Below are positions 29,901 to 40,104 of a stretch of DNA of 64,000 nucleotides, piece after piece; the first letter of the stretch is position 1, and the number at the start of each line of letters is the position of its first letter. Under the pieces are notes generated by a model, which worked only from the letters and a program-made list of their open reading frames with translations, had not been told where the DNA came from and made no database searches. This DNA comes from Impatiens glandulifera (taxonomy: Eukaryota > Streptophyta > Magnoliopsida > Ericales > Balsaminaceae), in assembly GCF_907164915.1 (NCBI RefSeq), contig NC_061862.1, positions 61,529,910 to 61,593,909 of the forward strand, written 5' to 3'. The position numbers were made by a program, and so were the translations under genes.

Positions 29901-30915
29901 TAATCTTAGTTTCTCACAAACTCTAAACATCTTTGTTCCATTAACTCTGATGTTCCAAGTTTCATTAAGGATTTTATTAAATTCTTCATCTTTCATCCAG
30001 AAGTTGAAGAACTTAAAGGGTCTTTTCTGTTTTTTCTCCTTTCACAAAAGAATTTCAAAGGGCAGTGATCAGAGATACCTGGTTGCAAAACCTGTATTTG
30101 ACTTCTTGGGTAAAATTCCACCCATTTTTCATTCACTATGCCTCTATCAATTCTGCTCTTTCTCATGTTGTTCGCCCCTCTTGTAGTTGACCATGAAAAT
30201 AGATTACCTGAGAAAGACGGTTCAATGCAGTTTATGTCTCGAATGCATTCATTGAAATCTTGCATGTCTTGTGTTATGTCTGTCTTAGGCTCTCTTTCAT
30301 TCCTGAATTTTGTAACGTTAAAATCTCCCATAATAACCCATGGTTCGTCGTCTGTAATGCTTCTTCTTAAATCATTCCAAAGTGTCTTCCTCTCTGTCCC
30401 AGAGTTGCTTGCATAAACTACCGCAAAAAATATTTTTACCCTTGTCATCAGATTGATAACCTCTGTCAAAATAACTTGCTTGCTTTCAAAAAATTTATTG
30501 ATTTCAACTTTTCTTTTATCCCATCCTACCCAGATTCTACTTTTAATCCCATTAGAGTTATGAATAAATTCTCATTCTTCTTTGAAACAACCTTGGGCAA
30601 CATTCTCTATTTGACTTTGTCTGACTTTTGTTTCAATAATTCCAAATACTGTGATTTCATTCTTCTCTGTTATTCTTCTAACTTCTCTTCTTTTTATGGG
30701 GTCATTTAACCCTCTAATATTCCATGTCATTAAGTTCATTAATGAAAAGAAGATGTTCCAGCTTTACTTCCCCTTCCTTTACTTTTTCTTCCTTTCTGTT
30801 TTTCCCATATATCAAGGCTATAAGGAATTGTATTTTCCTTAATTTTCTTACCTTCTTGTTTTGGGATTTTTGTGTTTCTCTGGTCAACTTTTTTTGAATT
30901 GGAGATTGTATAGTT
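26889..30915 (-). mobile_element. 5'-truncated L1-type LINE
   Basis: A run of 54 T at 26889-26942 is the poly(A) tail on the minus strand. Upstream in transcription order it is preceded by the zf-RVT region, reverse transcriptase and endonuclease of ORF2, and then by the last codons of an ORF1 ending at about 30733-30915, where the copy is truncated. The nesting inside a decayed LTR element shows it inserted later than that element. Clear target-site repeats were not found. Confidence 0.88.
27086..30730 (-). pseudogene. LINE ORF2 (endonuclease, reverse transcriptase, zf-RVT), broken
   Basis: The frame starts at ATG 30730 with MTWNIRGLNDPIKRREVRR, the AP-endonuclease N-terminus. Other endonuclease motifs are VIMGDFNVTKF and SDHCPLKFF. 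Reverse transcriptase spans about 29480-28300, with LIPK near 29230, SAFIPKRSISHNILL and the active-site box FVDDLFF near 28660. A zinc knuckle-like CVLCSGVEESINHLFGEC lies near 27475. Breaks: a TGA near 30568 (TGG expected), a frameshift near 30020, a TGA at 29322-29324 where TGG is expected, and a frameshift near 28215. The protein primes reverse transcription at nicked target DNA; this copy cannot make it. Confidence 0.88.
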
Positions 30916-30928
30916 TCAATCGATTCAG

Positions 30929-31080
30929 CTGCCTCTTCTAGCCTAGCGGTAAAAAGAGGTGGATACCAACCCTAAGATCCTGGGTTCGAGCCCGTCAGGC
31001 GGCAAGTTCTGCGCCTGGTTAAATGATTAAGTGTGTTTGCGGGCTACATACTTAATCCTTTGCCCCATTTTTAGCTAGTT
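30929..31080 (+). mobile_element. tRNA-derived SINE
   Basis: An A box TAGCCTAGCGGT (about 30939-30950) and a B box GGGTTCGAGCCC (30982-30993) are spaced as in a polymerase III promoter. The tRNA-unrelated body continues with GTGTGTTTGCGGGCTACATA, which matches the SINE fragment at 18988-19068. It abuts the truncated 5' end of the LINE. A true tRNA gene is unlikely because acceptor-stem pairing is not visible. Confidence 0.7.
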
Positions 31081-31144
31081 ATTCTTTTAACAACTTCTAA
31101 AATGTTGTTTTTACCTACAATAATATATTTCTTCATTAACTCTT

Positions 31145-31148
<4 letters not shown>

Positions 31149-31181
<33 letters not shown>
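31149..31181. repeat. (TA)n microsatellite
   Basis: An uninterrupted TA run of about 16 units in AT-rich DNA between the SINE and the right LTR of the decayed element. Confidence 0.9.
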
Positions 31182-31184
<3 letters not shown>

Positions 31185-32082
31185 AGTTTGTAAATTAAAT
31201 AATAATCTGTATGAAACATAAACAAGCTTTAAAAAGTGACATTTTAAAATATTATCAAATTTAAACAAAATGAGTTTAAAAAAATAAATTTAAATATAAT
31301 AAGTGTTTAGATATTAGACATTTTAATCAAAACTATTATTGTTTACTTATCTATGTTTATAATATTGATCATATTTTAATACTTAAAAAATATCCATTGA
31401 TTCAAATAAAAAAAAATTATAATTGCAAAATTATTTCTTGGTCTCAAAATTTAACATGATGTTGATAGTATTCATGTAATCAAAAACAAAATATTATTAT
31501 AAATATTTATTAGATCCATTTATTCTAAATCAAAATAAAAGGTCTTATAATTATAAAATTCTTTCTTTATTTCGAAATTACAAATGATACCAATTATATT
31601 TATGGATGATGTTGGCCTAATGCGTTATAAATATATTAAAACACCTTTAGTTATGAATATTAAACCACATAATTTTTTTTTACTGAAATCTAGTTACGAA
31701 TACTAAATGAAATAGGGGAGAAATCTATTAATAAACCAAGTAAGCGAAGAAGACTTATGGAAAGATTGTTTGTACAATAACAATCTCAATTCATCAATGA
31801 ATCATCAACAACTTATGAAATCAATAACTTATGAAAAAATGCACTCCATATTATGAGTATTTAAAAAATACTTTTTAATTTTTCAACATGAAAGCTTTTT
31901 TTCGAAGATATCTATTTTGAGGGGAGTATTGAGATAAATATTTATTGAAGTAGATGTATATTTAATGATTGGTAATTAATTCCTAAAGTAATAATAATAT
32001 AATATTTTTTTTAATTACTCTTTTAATCTTATTAACTTGTTTATCTTATTCTAGATTTAATCTTTCACCTTTATATTAAACA

Positions 32083-33719
32083 GTAAATTTTGTTTAAATT
32101 TGTTTTTTCAGTTTTATTTATATTTTTAAATGACTTACCTTTTTTTAATTTCTTTTATTTGTATTTAATATTTTAAAACATTATATTAAAATGAAATTAT
32201 TTTAATTTTAAATTAATGATAATTTTTATTTAAATTTTATAAAACCAGTCTGAGACCATATTCTATTTCAGAATTTCATATTCAATCAAAACACTTAAGA
32301 AGTTACCGATGAAAGGTATTGCATTCGGGTAATGCAATAATTTTGTTTAATAAGTTAATATAAAAATTATAATAAACACATTTTGAACTCAATTTTGTAT
32401 CTACAAGTCTACCTCACTCAAGTCTTAGTTTACAATTTTAGTGTTTCTCTCATACTTTTTAATATATATTTTTTTTATCTAGTTCACAAGTTAAATAGAT
32501 AAATTAGACCAAAACCAATAAATATAACTATAATTCTTAAATAAGAACGACTCAATAGTAAAATATATTTATATCATATTCATACTAAATATATATATAT
32601 ATATATATATTTAAAATTATATATTAATAAAATTAATAAAAAATAATATATACATATAAATAATTTTAAATTATATTATTTTTTAATTAAAATAATTTAA
32701 AATTAAGTTAATAAAAATATGAGGAGGGACAGTGAGAGAATTTGATAGAATGACACGTCACTAGAAAAAGATAAAGGATAAGAGATAATAAAAAAAAATT
32801 GTTTTTTTTAAGCGAATAAGATTGCGCCACATAATTTTTCCTCTCCAATCATTTCTCTAAAAATATATATAATATTAATTATTAAATAATATTATAAATA
32901 AATAACATAAATAAGGTAGGCTTATACATGGGTGGATCTATTCCCGATTTTTTTTATGGTACAAATGTGACAATATTTTCATAATTTCTTAATTTTTTTA
33001 AGTTAAAACATTGTGTTTTTTATCTATTTTTTTTATAAAAAAAACAACACTTACATTTATCCACTTTCGTTTTTATTTATAATTTTAAAATTATTTTTAA
33101 ATTTAACCATAATTTTTCTCCAGCCCATCAAAACGATGTTTGGTTCTGTCCCAGGGCGTATATAAGGTGAATAAAACTTATCCAGTGTTAATGATTAAAT
33201 AAGTTAAATCAAACTTACCCATAGTTAACGATTAAATAAGTTGAATCCTATCAAAATATCTATGTCAATAAACTTTGTATAAATTGAATCAAACTAACCC
33301 TAAGTTCCTTATATTTATTTTTCAAAACAATTAATTTTTTTATTATATTATACACTTCTGATATATTATTATTCAAATAATTCATTTTAACTTACCAATC
33401 AATATTTAAATTAGGAATAAGTTATCAAACTAACCTTTGCTTTTTGGGAGTGGAGTTGATGTGTGGGTTGTTGAAGACGAATCTTACGGTAAAAAGAAAG
33501 GATCAATTGTCACGTCAATGGATATTAGTTCTTGTCATAAATTATTATTATGTATGGTATATAATACCTTTAATGATTTTATAATGATTGAATTCTTTCT
33601 GCTTTTTTTATTTTTTCTTTTATAAAAAGATTTATGTATTAAAAAAAATACATAATCAAACATCATTCCTTCTATCCAATCTTTTATCAATAATAATAAT
33701 AAAAAATTCTCGTAAAATG
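32083..33719. other. AT-rich intergenic DNA
   Basis: No gene is supported. A TA run lies at 32589-32611 and a foldback MITE candidate at 32714-32865. CAAACTTACCC and CAAACTAACCC motifs with ATTAAATAAGTT recur around 33170-33300 and suggest a local duplication. The frame at 33437-33625 has no recognisable content. Confidence 0.4.
32714..32865. repeat. Candidate MITE related to 48091-48252
   Basis: GAGGAGGGACAGTGAGAGAA followed by TTTGATAGAATGACACGTCA parallels GAGGAGTGATAGAGTGAGGG and TGACTTGGCATCACG at 48077-48140. Both then run through an A-rich stretch to AATAAGATT and CCAATCATTTCTCT/CCTAATCATTTCTC. The arms are weaker here. Confidence 0.5.
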
Positions 33720-33976
33720 TAAACGGATAAAATATATTGTTAACATAAATTGTTATTAGACTAATTGGTTAAAAAGTTATAATTATTTTTGTTAGGTTGC
33801 GAGTTCGAAAAATACCTATAGTATTTTTAATTTTATTTTTAACCGTTTTAAGTTTATGGACGGATCAACCCAGAATCCGACCCAAATATTCATTTACTCT
33901 CACATATATATCTAAATTAACCACAACTCTCGACCCGGCAATTCGGGACACTTTAAAAATTAAGCATCATTATATA
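33720..33976 (-). mobile_element. Helitron-like 5' segment split by the large Copia
   Basis: On the minus strand it matches the element at 25088-25538: ATGATGCTTAATTTTTAAAG, GCCGGGTCGAGAG, TGTGGTTAATTTAG, TGGGTTGATCCGTCC and AACCTAACAAAAAT. The expected 5' terminus (TCTATATATAT) is found on the far side of the Copia, at 47736-47750, after the 5-bp target duplication. So the Copia inserted into the TA run at its 5' end. The 3' hairpin was not found. Confidence 0.65.
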
Positions 33977-35237
33977 TGTTAGGATCTAGGTCGTCGCTGG
34001 AGGACCGAGGTCTGGGCCGGTTAGCGCGTCTCACTCAAAGGGTGGTGATTAATCTGGTTAGAGATTAACACCGGAGTTTCAATACTACACAAACTGTCAC
34101 AAACCCTTGAACCAGGTTCAAGCGCAGAAGAGTTTTGTTTCACGTTGAAGCAGCACACTCACGAGATAGGCAGAACCGGTTTTGGATAAGACATGTTTGA
34201 AAATTGATGGGTCGGTTTTTGTAACTTGGTGATTCGGTTTAGATAGTGTAAAGTCGGTCAAGATGGTGTAGGTCGGTTAGTGCAGCTTGGTTATAAAGTG
34301 AATCAGGCAGAAAATAAATGACAAGACAAGTTTTTATGGATGTTCGGAGATAAAACTCCTACATCACCCCTTCCTCTCGAAACCGCGAGAAGGATATTCA
34401 CTGAGGAATACAAATACAATCCGATCGAGACTTATTTCCTGCTCGATAACACCCGTACAATTTACACCGAAATTGTAAATACACACTTCAACTTTAGCAC
34501 TTAGGCCTTTTCTAGAGAGATAACACAATCTTATCACTTGTAAATTAATTGCTCACTGTGTCCCCCATTTACTCTTCTTCAGCTGCTCCTTTTATAGGTG
34601 AAATATGCCAACGGTCATATTTCACTTTCTTGAATTTGATTGGCTGAGCAGAGGTTCAGTGATTCAGACCTGGCGGTCAACTGTTCAGACCTGTCGGTCA
34701 ACCATTCAGACTTGGAAGTCTGTTCTTCCAGTATATAGGACAAACCGGCTAGGTTTGTCTTTTACTCAATGTGGTAACTATCAGTTAGACAGTTGTCTGT
34801 ACTTGGAAAATTGCCTTTCTGATTTATCCTGAAGTAGAAAGATCTTGTAGGACTGTCTTCTGCAGCATGCAAACTGTCCTCAGACTTGTATGATTATGGC
34901 AATGCTCAGTCTGTTCCTTCGGTATCATTCTCAACAGATACCCGAAGTGTCTTTTTATGCTGGTCGGTTGTTTATGTTAACCGGATGACTTCCGGTTTTC
35001 AACTAGATGACTTCTGGTTATTCCTTTGACTTCTTAATAACCGGCTGTCTGGTGTTTCCGGCTTTTAGTTTTGGCCGATCCTATCTTTCTTTGTGCGGTC
35101 ATGTTCCTGGTCGGTTTGATAGCTTGACCGGTTGATCTTCTTAACCGGTTCATTGGTTTGACCGATCCAGTTCTTTGTTCCTGCATGGGAGGTTTATTTA
35201 TGTTAAGTTCTGTTGACCGGTCTAATTTTATCTAACA
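33977..35237 (-). repeat. 3' LTR of the large Copia
   Basis: On the plus strand it reads TGTTAGGATCTAGG to TTTTATCTAACA, 1261 bp, the same length as its partner. It carries the same TATA motif (34588-34596) and many TGACCGGT/AACCGG motifs. ATATA at 33972-33976 is the left target duplication. Confidence 0.95.
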
Positions 35238-35476
35238 ATTTCTCCCTTTTTGATTATTTTATTTAAAATTATCAAAATCATGTAAGATTGCAAACGTAGG
35301 CCGGTTCTTTATTTGACCGGATTTTTGAAACTGACTTGGGAGAATTTTTCGAAAAATTTAGAAAAATTTTGAGAAAATTTTTGGAAGATTCTAATCTTTT
35401 ATCTTATCAATTTCTTCCTTTTTGATTATTTTATTTAAAATTATCAAAATCATGTAAGATTGCAAATATAGGCCGG
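35238..35476 (-). other. Polypurine tract region with a direct duplication
   Basis: Beside the 3' LTR the minus strand reads AAAAAGGGAGAAAT, a typical Copia polypurine tract. A segment of about 68 bp starting CAATTTCTCCCTTTTTGATT at 35235 is repeated from about 35407 (CAATTTCTTCCTTTTTGATT), sharing TTTAAAATTATCAAAATCAT and TAGGCCGGTT. The element thus carries two potential polypurine tracts 170 bp apart. Confidence 0.75.
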
Positions 35477-35573
35477 TTTCAAAAATAACTTTATATATAT
35501 AAAAGTAACCGTAAAAGGTAAAGTATTATATATGTAGAAACCGAAATAAACATAGATTAAGAAAAGAAATCCC

Positions 35574-38165
35574 CTATTCTGATTCGGATGACAGGAAGTC
35601 TTTCATCATTTCATCGGTTGGTTGCTCCTCATCCGGTTGAGCCGTTCCTGAAGATGAACCTCCAGCTTGCGGTTGACCGACCGTGCTGATTGGAACCGCA
35701 TGGGCGACTCGCTGACTTGTAGATCGCGGCTCGAGATTCTCTTCGATTTCATTCTCGGTTTGCAGCGCCGAGTTCGGTTGAGTTTCGATATTCGTCTCGA
35801 TGATCCTCTCCAGCATCTCGGTTACCTGAACCTTCCTTGATGATGTTTTCCTTTTCCATTTTGCCGGAACCGAAGAGGAGGAAACCGCCTTGGTCTTCTT
35901 GTGAGCCTTGGCATAATCGACGAGCCTTCATTTTTCAGTGTTTAACCGGTCTGCATCCTCGGCCTCTTGAGCTGCTATGTTCTTTGCGAGTTCCGGATCT
36001 CTGGCCATTGACATCCGTAATCGTTCGTTGAAGTTCGCATCAGATGATCGCGATGCTTCCTTCTCTGTCCGGTTCTGTTCATCCAAGGCATCCTGTAGTT
36101 CTTTAGCCGCTTGAGCATTTGCCTCTTCAACCGCTTTATCAGCATTAATCTTGGCATTTATCAACTCAGCCACCTGTTCGGTGACCGCCTTAAGGTCGGC
36201 TTCAAGCTTGTCGTTGCGCTCTTCAAGGCTTGCATTCTTCTTTTCAAGATCTGTGACCCTGTCAAGTGTCGAGCCGACTTCATTGCTTGACCGCCCTAGG
36301 TCCTCATCTACCTTTGTGAGCCGTTGATCGGTTTTCTCTTGAAACCGTTCCAAGTCATCTACCAGCTTCGAGGTTGTAACTTCCAAACCTTCGGTTCGCT
36401 TAAGATGGTCGTTGTACAGAATAGTATCGTCCCGGTAGTTGGCTTCGATCTTTGTGATCCGGGCATCTGCCTTCACAAGATCATCCCTCGTTGTTTCGGC
36501 TAACTTAATTGTTTGAAGAGCGGCTTTCTTGATTTTCCTCTTCCATGGTCGAACCTTTGAGCTGGCAAACTCTTGAATAAGAGTCTTTACTCTTTCTTCT
36601 GTGATGGCCGGTTCTGAATCCCCCGGTTGATCGGTTTCAAGTGGCCTGGTGAAAGGAGTCTCTTCCCTTTCGTCGGTTACATTGATGACCGGATCCGCTA
36701 GAGGGGACGTATCACCTCGATTCTGACCGTCATCGGTTTCAAGACGCGGAGAGTGCGCTGTACCTCGCTGTCTGCGCACCGCTTCAATCTACTCTATCTC
36801 GTCAATGAATTCTCATTTCTTGACCTCAAGCATATCCAACACCAGGAGTTGTAACTTAGCCTTCGGTGTTCCCGCAACATACCTTTCTGTAAGCTTTCGT
36901 ATGTGTACGGTTAGCTTTTGTTGCCGAGCACGCGGTTTCACTATTGCGTGTCGGTCCATGGCTTCGTTGGGATCCTCGGCGTTTGTGAGTCTTATAACGT
37001 CTTCTTCTATCTCCTTCAGCGTTCTGAAACTTTGTCCATCGGTTAGGCCCGGTAGCATGTGCTTGAAGAATTTGTCGCATCGGTACCCGAACCATTCCCG
37101 GTATACTGCGGCAGCCGCTTGAGCTCGCAGATCGATTTCCTCCAAGATTTTGCGTACAATGTTCGCGGCTATCTTTTGGTCGTTGTCAACGGGAACCTCT
37201 TCCTCCTCACGGTCTTCTGCATCGGTTTCAATATTGGCCGATTGTTCCTGTTCAGTCGGTCCCATTTCTTTATCGGATGGATTGTCATCGGTTTTCTACG
37301 AGCCGGTTCGGTCAGACGTGGAAGCCGAGTCTTCCTCATCTTGCGTTTCTGAGCGCGGTTCCGTGAATACTATCGGTTCCTTATCCTTGCTTCCGGACTT
37401 GTCTTTTACCGGAGCCGGTGTCTTGGCGGTAGATTTCTTTCTTCGGCCACCTGTAGAACCGGGGGCCGGCTGCTTCTTCTCTAGAAATTGGCGAGATCTT
37501 ATTATTTTGCTTGAGGAGAGAAGAACACCAGGAACGATGTTGATGTTGTTATGGAGCATAATCTTCCCAAGTGGGATGACGTATCCCCATGACCGGGCGG
37601 AATCCGGTTTTACCATGTCTTTTAGATTTTGGAAGATCTCCTTTGCCCAGTTGACGTTCATCCCGTTCAGTAAGCCGATAAGCATCTCGATTTTGGCCCT
37701 AGTGAAGTTGTCAAAATTTCCACCTCTCGCCTGAACCGACTTAGTGAAGATGTCACAAAGCGGTATATATTCCGGTCGCAGTGATGACTTCTTACCGGAT
37801 ACTTTTACCGGAGCCCCGGTTACCGAGAGAATCTGGCAAGCCGCCTCGAATGTTGTTTGGTCTAGTTCCATCGAAGCGTTGCGTCCATCTGTTGGAAGGC
37901 ATAAAATTTCCGCAACCGACTCTTCGGTTATGTCAAATTGTTTACCGCTAACGGTTGCGGTTATTCTGTCGCCAGAGAGAGTTGCGGTTTTGAAGAATTC
38001 TTGAACCGCTTCCTTGTAGAGAACGAAAGGACCGCCTAGAAAGTACTCGAGTCCGGCTTCTAAAATCCGGGAAAGAACTTCCTTTGCCGGAACCGAGCCG
38101 TTCTGTCTAATTTCCTCAAAGTCCACCTGGATGATGTGTTTGAACAATGCCGAGTCACGACCCAT
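35574..38165 (-). pseudogene. Cassette ORF C: QVDF/TGL-domain protein with coiled-coil tail
   Basis: One frame of 2592 bases (863 codons) runs from ATG 38165, interrupted by in-frame stops at 37296-37298, 36813-36815, near 36792 and at 35928-35930. Residues 1 to about 240 form a domain shared with ORFs A and B (FKHIIQVDFEE, EAGLEYFLGG, AVQEFFKTA, VNWAKEIFQNLKDMV). A Lys/Ser/Pro linker and an acidic stretch follow. From about residue 540 to 745 there is a long helical region with heptad-like spacing (LEVTTSKLVDDLERFQEKTD, LEKKNASLEERNDKLEADL) that looks like a coiled coil. It has its own TATA box. It occupies the place where SIRE elements carry an env-like frame, but no signal peptide or membrane segment is seen. 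Function unknown. Confidence 0.75.
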
Positions 38166-38280
38166 TGCTGATGATTAAGAGAGTTTGAGAGATCAAAAGA
38201 ATAACCGTTGTGAGAGAGTTTGATAGCTTAGAGAGAGAAAGTTGTTTCGCGTAAGAGAAAAATGAAATGGCCAAGAGTCC

Positions 38281-38288
38281 CTTTTATA
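38281..38288 (-). promoter_or_regulatory. TATA box of cassette ORF C
   Basis: The minus strand reads CCTATAAAAGGGAC. It lies 116 bases upstream of ATG 38165, leaving room for an initiation site near 38255 and a leader of about 90 bases containing CTCTCTCTAAGC. This suggests transcription independent of the LTR. Confidence 0.6.
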
Positions 38289-38360
38289 GGCGCGGTCTGG
38301 AAGCTCAACCGTCCCAAACCGTCCCATCACCTTGGGCGAGAAATTTTCCCTCCAAGTGAT

Positions 38361-38490
38361 TTTGGCGGCAAACCATGGGCGGTAAAGGAAAATGGCGGCA
38401 AACCATGGGCGGTAATAAAAAAAAAATGGCGGCAAACCATGGGCGCCAAATCAGAGGCGGGAAATTTGAGCGGGAGCTTTTGGCGGGATA
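38361..38490. promoter_or_regulatory. GC-rich repeat block with E2F-like sites upstream of ORF C
   Basis: GGCGGCAAACCATGGGCG occurs three times, starting at 38364, 38394 and 38428 (the last with a final change). Two canonical E2F/DP sites are on the minus strand: TTTGGCGC (38450-38443) and TTTCCCGC (38464-38457). TTTGGCGG at 38361 and 38478 fit the relaxed consensus WTTSSCSS. The block lies 70-200 bases upstream of the TATA box of ORF C, a normal position for promoter elements, in otherwise AT-rich DNA. Regulation by E2F is inferred. Confidence 0.55.
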
Positions 38491-38942
38491 TGTTGGCGGG
38501 AATCTTTCCCTCTTAAAAATTTCGATTTCGATTTTGATGATGCAATCCCCTTTTTTGAAACCGTATTATGAAGTGATTTGTCAACCGCAATGCTGCGGCG
38601 TTTTGACCTTGACCGAAAAGTTCTACGAACATCGGTTTGTTTATCGAATTTTAACCAGTTATTTTGAATAAGCAGAGTTTTTGCAACTTTGGATCAAGCG
38701 GTTCTTTTCGAAACCGTGTATAGCCGCGAAGATGTGAATGCGGTTTCATTAATATTGACCTGATACTTTGATGAGAACAAAGTTATTTGATGATATTAAC
38801 CGGTTACTTAGATGTATAATTTGTTTGTTACTTTGACCCGATTATTTATACTGAAATAGATTTTCATTGAAAAGGTACAAGATAGAAACCGATATATGGA
38901 TCGGTTTGGAAACAGAAAGGAAAGGAATACAAAAGATACTGC

Positions 38943-39644
38943 TTAGGCAATGACCATCCTAGAGAACTTGTTTTCCACCTCATCCACATCAAGAATGTTT
39001 GAGAAGGATGCCGGTTCACCCGGTCCAAATTCTGGACGGTACTTGAGAATGAGTCGGCTGATGTGAGGAGCGTAGCCGAGACCTCTTTTGGTCAACACCA
39101 TGGTTTTCAGATTGTTGAAAATGACCGATGACCAGTTTATGGGAGCATAGCTCATGATGTAGGTCATCATGTTATACACTTTTTTGGAGTATCGCTGGTT
39201 GAGAGATTGGCAGATTATCGAGCGATTGACGATTTCTACTAGTAGCTGGGTGTGGAACCGAAGACAAGTCTTCGGTCCGTTGTTCTCCACCATCACCCCG
39301 GTTCTAGAGAACAGTCAAGCATAGGATTCCGCGGCGCTGCCCTCTCGGGGTGGAAAATCCAAAAACCCTTCGGTGGGCAGGTTGAACATCTGAGCAAACT
39401 CGGCTTCATCCAGCTAGAAGGTATGGTCTCGTACCGTAGAAACGATATAGTTTCCTCTTATGCAAGAACTTCTAAAGAAGGTCTTGACATCCTCAAGAAG
39501 TATTGGGCCGGATTTTTCGAGAAAAGTTCGAAGGCCGGTGTCAATGAGAGACTTAAACAACAGCTCCTTTGTTTCATGATCATTGATTTCAAGGCATGAG
39601 TCAAAATCAATGCTTAGGAAGTTTGGAAGAGTTCGGCTAGGCAT
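38943..39644 (-). pseudogene. Cassette ORF B: QVDF/TGL-domain protein
   Basis: A single frame of 702 bases (233 codons) starts at ATG 39644 and contains two in-frame stops, a TAG near 39414 and a TGA near 39317. Blocks shared with A and C are LPNFLSIDFDS, DTGLRTFLEK, VKTFFRSS, AQMFNLPTEGFLDF and INWSSVIFNNLKTMV, followed by LGYAPHISRLILKYRPEFGP. It lacks the coiled-coil tail of C. No known catalytic motif is visible. It stands between A and C with its own TATA box at 39727-39734. Apart from two stops it would be full length. Confidence 0.75.
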
Positions 39645-39726
39645 GATTCAAACTTTGCTAGTAGAGAGAGAAGGAGTTCAAGGGATTTATGATTTGAGAT
39701 GTGTTAATTTGATTAGGAAAAGTCTC

Positions 39727-39734
39727 TTTATATA
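39727..39734 (-). promoter_or_regulatory. TATA box of cassette ORF B
   Basis: The minus strand reads CTATATAAAGAG, 83 bases upstream of ATG 39644. Spacing is compatible with a leader of about 50 bases. Confidence 0.55.
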
Positions 39735-40104
39735 GATTCGGTTTTGGAGGGAAAACATCAACATTGAATGTTAGTTTTGTCTTATTGGACAAGGGAATAT
39801 TTATGTTTCCAAAGTGTGTTGGGAAGAGGTTACTTTTGACCTATTGCGGAGCTCGAGGTAGGTATTTAGTTGAAAGGTAACCAAGTTAGTTGGGTAGTAA
39901 GTAGTTGGGGGTTACCTCATTAATTAAATTTTACTTTTCATTAATGACTGATGCAACAACACATTGAAAAGTAACCGATTGAAACCGAAGATAACTTAGA
40001 CTAAACCGAAGAGAACATAGATGAAGCCGAAATGATCATAAGAGAGTTGAACAGAGATACAGCCGGTGCGTGCAGCAAAATGACCGGGTGTAAGAAGGAG
40101 TGAC

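Larger units (their letters stand above)
25857..32082 (+). mobile_element. Highly decayed short-LTR element hosting a LINE
   Basis: Two related segments of about 155 bp lie at 25857-26011 and 31927-32082. They share GTATATTTAAT, GGTAATTAATTC/AGTAATTAATTC, AATAATAATATAA and TTGTTTATCTTA. The left one is followed at 26012 by TTGTATCAGAGT, a primer-binding-like site; the right one is preceded by TTTTGAGGGGAGTA, a polypurine tract. Between them are scraps without readable proteins and the nested LINE (26889-30915). The outer start of the left LTR is a guess. A Copia origin is inferred from the primer-binding site. Confidence 0.5.

Noticed and set aside
27199..30842. Many plus-strand frames of 60-160 codons across the LINE
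   Set aside because: They are antisense shadows of ORF2, which has clear endonuclease and reverse-transcriptase motifs on the minus strand.
26874..30948. TAGGCTAG left of the LINE tail and CTAGCCTA near its 5' end as terminal repeats
   Set aside because: They are inverted, whereas LINE target duplications are direct. An eight-base match in AT-rich DNA can be chance.
30939..31000. A possible tRNA gene on the plus strand
   Set aside because: A- and B-box motifs are present but cloverleaf pairing is not visible, and the body matches a SINE fragment elsewhere in the window.
38262..38671. Plus-strand frames rich in Gly/Lys over the GC-rich block
   Set aside because: They come from the GGCGGCAAACCATGGGCG repeats in the ORF C promoter and have no conserved content.
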